Assembly (NCBI GenBank): GCA_002286715.1
Contig: NSJX01000089.1
Coordinates: forward strand, 1 to 64,000
Direction: 5' to 3'
DNA length: 64,000 bases
Origin: Dentipellis sp. KUC8613
Taxonomy: Eukaryota > Basidiomycota > Agaricomycetes > Russulales > Hericiaceae
Shown: piece after piece, positions 60,874 to 64,000 of the stretch
Numbering within the stretch: position 1 is the stretch's first letter
Layout of the letters: each line of letters starts with the position of its first letter
The notes under the pieces: model-generated
Told to the model about the DNA's origin: nothing
What the model saw: only the letters and a program-made list of their open reading frames with translations
Databases searched by the model: none
Made by a program: the position numbers and the translations under genes

Positions 60874-62225
60874 TCATACGTCCCTAAAGTCGTTATCGGG
60901 GTCCTTCTTCGACATTCTCGGATGCTCCTCGCCAGGATAATGCTCCTCGGCCTCTGTCGAAATCTGAATAGCAACAGGCTGCATCTGGAAGGTCGACACC
61001 CCCATATTATTCGGAGTTTTCCCTAGCTTCAAAGCACGACGCAGGCCACCGAACGATATTCGCGACTGCTCCTTCGACTGATGGGGTGTACTGACTTCGA
61101 ACACGTGAGGACCCGCCTTGTGGAACTTGACTTGAAGAATGATGAGGCAGAAGATGCTCGGCTGAAAAGAAGGGCAAATCGTTCTATCATGCTGTCAGAC
61201 AGAGAATGAAGGTGGACAGCGTACCACGAGAGGGGTGACAATGTCTATCGCGACGTATTGGCCATTTGACTCGGCCAAATAGGTAATAAGGAACGCGATG
61301 AGACTGGCCGTGTATAGCGCGCCAGTTTCGACGATCGCAACCATGACAGGGAGGAGGTTGCCTAGACTAGTCTTATGGCTTCCCGTGATCCAGATCTTGA
61401 AGGCAATGGCGACTGAAGAGACATGGCTGAGTTCGTACGAATGTGTATGCACCCAAAGCATGCGTACCTGTGCAATAGACGTTGGTACTCATCATGAACA
61501 CGTCGTACGCCTTTATCCAGCGATTCGGATTGCTGAAAATTGTCGTGCTCTCGCTCGATTGCGCGAGAGTCGCGAGAACAAAGCAGCCGGCAACTAGGGA
61601 CTAGATGAGATCGCAAACCTTGCGTATGATCCGCAGCACGTACCAATACCCGCAAGCATTACGACTAACGGAGCGACAATCGCTCTGATCTTACTGTTGT
61701 ATACCACAAAGCATCGCCAGATCTATACAAAGAGCCGGTCAATTCTCGAATCGTGTTTCACAAGGCAAAGACTCACGTTGACGCCGTCTCCGAGGATCGT
61801 CTGCAGTACGAGAACTGTGTTTTTACCAACGAAAACAGGATTTGACAGGTTGGCGAGGTAAGTTGCCGGAGTGAGCCCATGGGACCGGAAGAAAGCATTG
61901 AACATGCGGACGAAAGAGAGTATTACATGCTGATTACAGGAGCGAAGATAAGAGGCGCTCGGGGCGAGGACGAATGATTTGACTCACCACTGTCGCCAGT
62001 ACGAGCATGAGAAGTAGCACTCCCAGCAGTCTTTTATCTGCTATCCCACCCTCGGCCTTCACGCGCATGAAAAGGAGCGTAGTGACCGCGCTCATAGTTA
62101 CACAGATACCTGCGCACAATAGAATATCAATAAAATTCTAGAAGGTGTCTTCGACCCCACACACCATATGTAATAGTCTCCACGAAGAGCGCGATGAACA
62201 CCGCACGATCGAGTGGTATGCCCAT
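60874..62225 (-). CDS. Seven-TM integral membrane protein, agaricomycete family (copy 3)
   Basis: Third intact member of the family at 20780 and 29572. It starts MGIPLDRAVFIALFVETITYG, followed by GVCVTMSAVTTLLFMRVK, DKRLLGVLLLMLVLATV and VRMFNAFFRSHGLTPATYLA. Next are VLVLQTILGDGVN-IWRCFVVYNSK, AIVAPLVVMLAGI, FKIWITGSHKTSLGNLLPV, VAIVETGALYTASLIAFLIT and an SNGQYVAIDIVTPLV helix pair. The cytosolic tail includes KEQSRISFGGLRRALKLGK and ends KDPDNDFRDV with TGA at 60874-60876. It is closer to copy 2 than to copy 1 in the first exons (both have LDRAV). It appears intact. Confidence 0.82.
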
Positions 62226-64000
62226 CCTGGAGGGACAGAAGGTATCGCCTGTCACTCAGGATCAGGGGGGGCCAACGCTGCGAAGAGAAGCGGCTCCAGG
62301 AAGGCCTGGGTGTTATAAGAATAACAAGTGACATCGAACCTGATATGGACAGCAACCACGTCTGTCTACAGAAAGCCGCGGACCGATGAAAGAGGCACGA
62401 TAGCCCGGCACGTTGGACGGAACGCGTTGGAGGGAGCGGTGCGCGCCTGTGAGGCTTCCCGAAGCACCGCACACATGACACTGCCGCGGTGGCTCGTGGA
62501 ACCTGTTGGCATCTCCCAGCTATCAGAGACGGGGTTTTGTATATAAACACCCCGAAGAGGATCCAAGCAAAGTCGGTGCCGTCATCGACAGGCAGACAGA
62601 GAACATGGCGTTGCTTACTTTGGCTATATCCGCTCTCACACAGCCTGATAGGCGACCGCGCAAGCGTCTGAACGGGCGCCGACGGCCTCTCTGGATCATT
62701 CGTGGTCCTCTGGATGCGGTCACGGCCTAGGAGTTGTTGTCCTCTTCCAAGCAGGATCTGATGAGACCTTAACGAATTTGCGGCCTGTGCAGGATAGTGA
62801 GTATTGGCGCGTGCTGTGTGGAGACTATGTATGATAAAGGCGCGAGTGCATCTAGGTCATCAGTTGATCTTCGTGGCGCCAATGAGGGCCCTGACGCAAA
62901 ATTTCGTGGTTGCGGCTGCCGCTCTGGACACAGACCAGGCGTATAGGCCAGGATCCGCGGTCCTTGGGATGGATATCCGTGGTCACTGCAGTAGGTCTCG
63001 AGTGAACTGTGATACCGTGACAGCTCTGACAGATGCGAGAGCGCGAGAATGATTGGGAAGGAGACGTTACGAGAGTCGTTGCTGGACTCGACCAGGCGAA
63101 GCAACAACTGACGTGAGGGCTCATATGCCGTGTAAACCTCGCGCATGGTGTGGTCTGTAGCTCTTCGTATCCGGATCAAAGTCATGGTGTCGAATATGCG
63201 TATAGGCTGCGACGCAGATTGACAGAACGAACCCGCCCTGTCTTCTTCGGTCTGAGCGGGAATGTCAGGCGTCGTTCGGGACACAGGTGATGAGCATTGT
63301 AGATGAAGCGTACGTCAATGTCATCGATGCCAGAATCTGAGCACGGATAATCTCAGTGCATGCCACCTCCTCGACACGATCTGTTGGCAAGACATCGTGT
63401 TGAAGCGCGACCCCGAGGAAATCTAGAGCTGGACGCCTGCCCGTCTGACGTCAGCGCTGAAAATTCCTCCGGAAGAAAAACAACGAGGAGATTCAGGGCA
63501 TTGTAAGCTCACCTCGGAAAATAGAACATTTGTTCACCTCGTCAAAATGATGAAGCCCCGGATCCATTAGTATTCCTTCCTGGCGAGCGCTGCGTTCGAC
63601 ATCGTTGACATGGTCGCCAGATACCCCAACAGGCACCCCGGAACAGCGGTCGCCGTGACAGGGAAGTTGACTTGTTTGTTCGCAGGACGGGAAGAGGGCC
63701 ATCGCATTGGCTCATGAAAACACTCGGCAGAAAGATACGACCGGCAATCCTAGCATATTCAACATCAAGAAAACGAATCTTACACTGATAAGTCACCTCC
63801 GCTGGTCACCGGTGCGAGATTCCCTTTTCGTCCGACCCTACGTCGCCCAAGTCCGAGCAGCCTTCTTCCTCCTGGTTTTCTGGCAAAGTCTGGACGGCGA
63901 CCGAAGGAGACGCGCTACATGATACGGCGCGTCTCCCTCGGGTGCCTCTAGAAAGGCTGAATGCGTGGTGCACTGCACTGAACGACACATGGGTGAGCTC
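62226..64000. other. Right end of window, no confident gene
   Basis: The left part is the promoter of seven-TM gene 3, with a TTATAA-like element near 62312-62318. A 171-codon minus-strand ORF at 62769-63284 contains IFDTMTLIRIRRATDHTMRE and PSRQLLLRLVESS. It looks more gene-like than its surroundings and might be an exon of another membrane-protein gene, but it lacks partner exons. Minus-strand ORFs at 63493-63988 show no motif. Confidence 0.35.

Overview
The window is nuclear DNA of a filamentous basidiomycete, most likely a wood- or litter-decaying agaricomycete. Genes are broken by many short introns, mostly about 50-70 nt with GT-AG ends. Spacing is tight, and several families present are ones known to be expanded in Agaricomycetes: fungal nitrilases, omega-like GSTs, P450s and lineage-specific seven-TM proteins. 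There is no operon logic, no CRISPR and no rRNA. All gene models here were spliced by eye, so ends marked by start and stop codons are firmer than internal junctions.

Layout. (1) 0-10 kb: an old tandem segmental duplication. Each unit reads, all on the minus strand, GST, then nitrilase, then a conserved but unassigned segment. Unit A is 1 to about 4.1 kb, with its GST cut by the window edge; unit B is 4.85 to about 9.75 kb. (2) 10.2-18.5 kb: housekeeping. The CPSF160/Cft1 cleavage-polyadenylation subunit (minus) diverges from a disordered proline/serine-rich protein (plus). (3) 18.5-22.1 kb: a decayed seven-TM pseudogene followed by its intact paralogue. (4) 22.5-28.4 kb: a RecQ helicase diverging from a 4EHP-like (class II) eIF4E. 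One RecQ intron is long, starts with GC, and holds a perfect 20-bp hairpin. (5) 28.4-37.5 kb: a tRNA-like Pol III unit, a second seven-TM gene, two paralogous genes of a family with a WPGY-type motif, and a decayed tandem array with a unit near 345 bp. (6) 38.6-40.7 kb: a bHLH-zipper transcription factor with an unusually long loop. (7) 40.7-55.7 kb: about 15 kb with no supportable gene, full of short slippage-type repeats, lying upstream of the bHLH gene. (8) 55.7-62.2 kb: a secreted S1/P1 nuclease, a cytochrome P450 and a third seven-TM gene, all minus. (9) 62.2-64 kb: no confident gene.

How the genes fit together. The GST/nitrilase pairs suggest handling of nitriles, cyanide or other electrophiles, and all four duplicated genes keep a TATA box about 65-80 bp upstream of the start. 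The P450 and nuclease fit a saprotroph's secreted and detoxification repertoire. CPSF160, RecQ and eIF4E are conserved core genes between fast-evolving accessory blocks. The most unusual items are the hairpin in the GC-AG RecQ intron, the 15-kb desert, the altered GST active site, the WPGY-motif pair and the decayed ~345-bp array.
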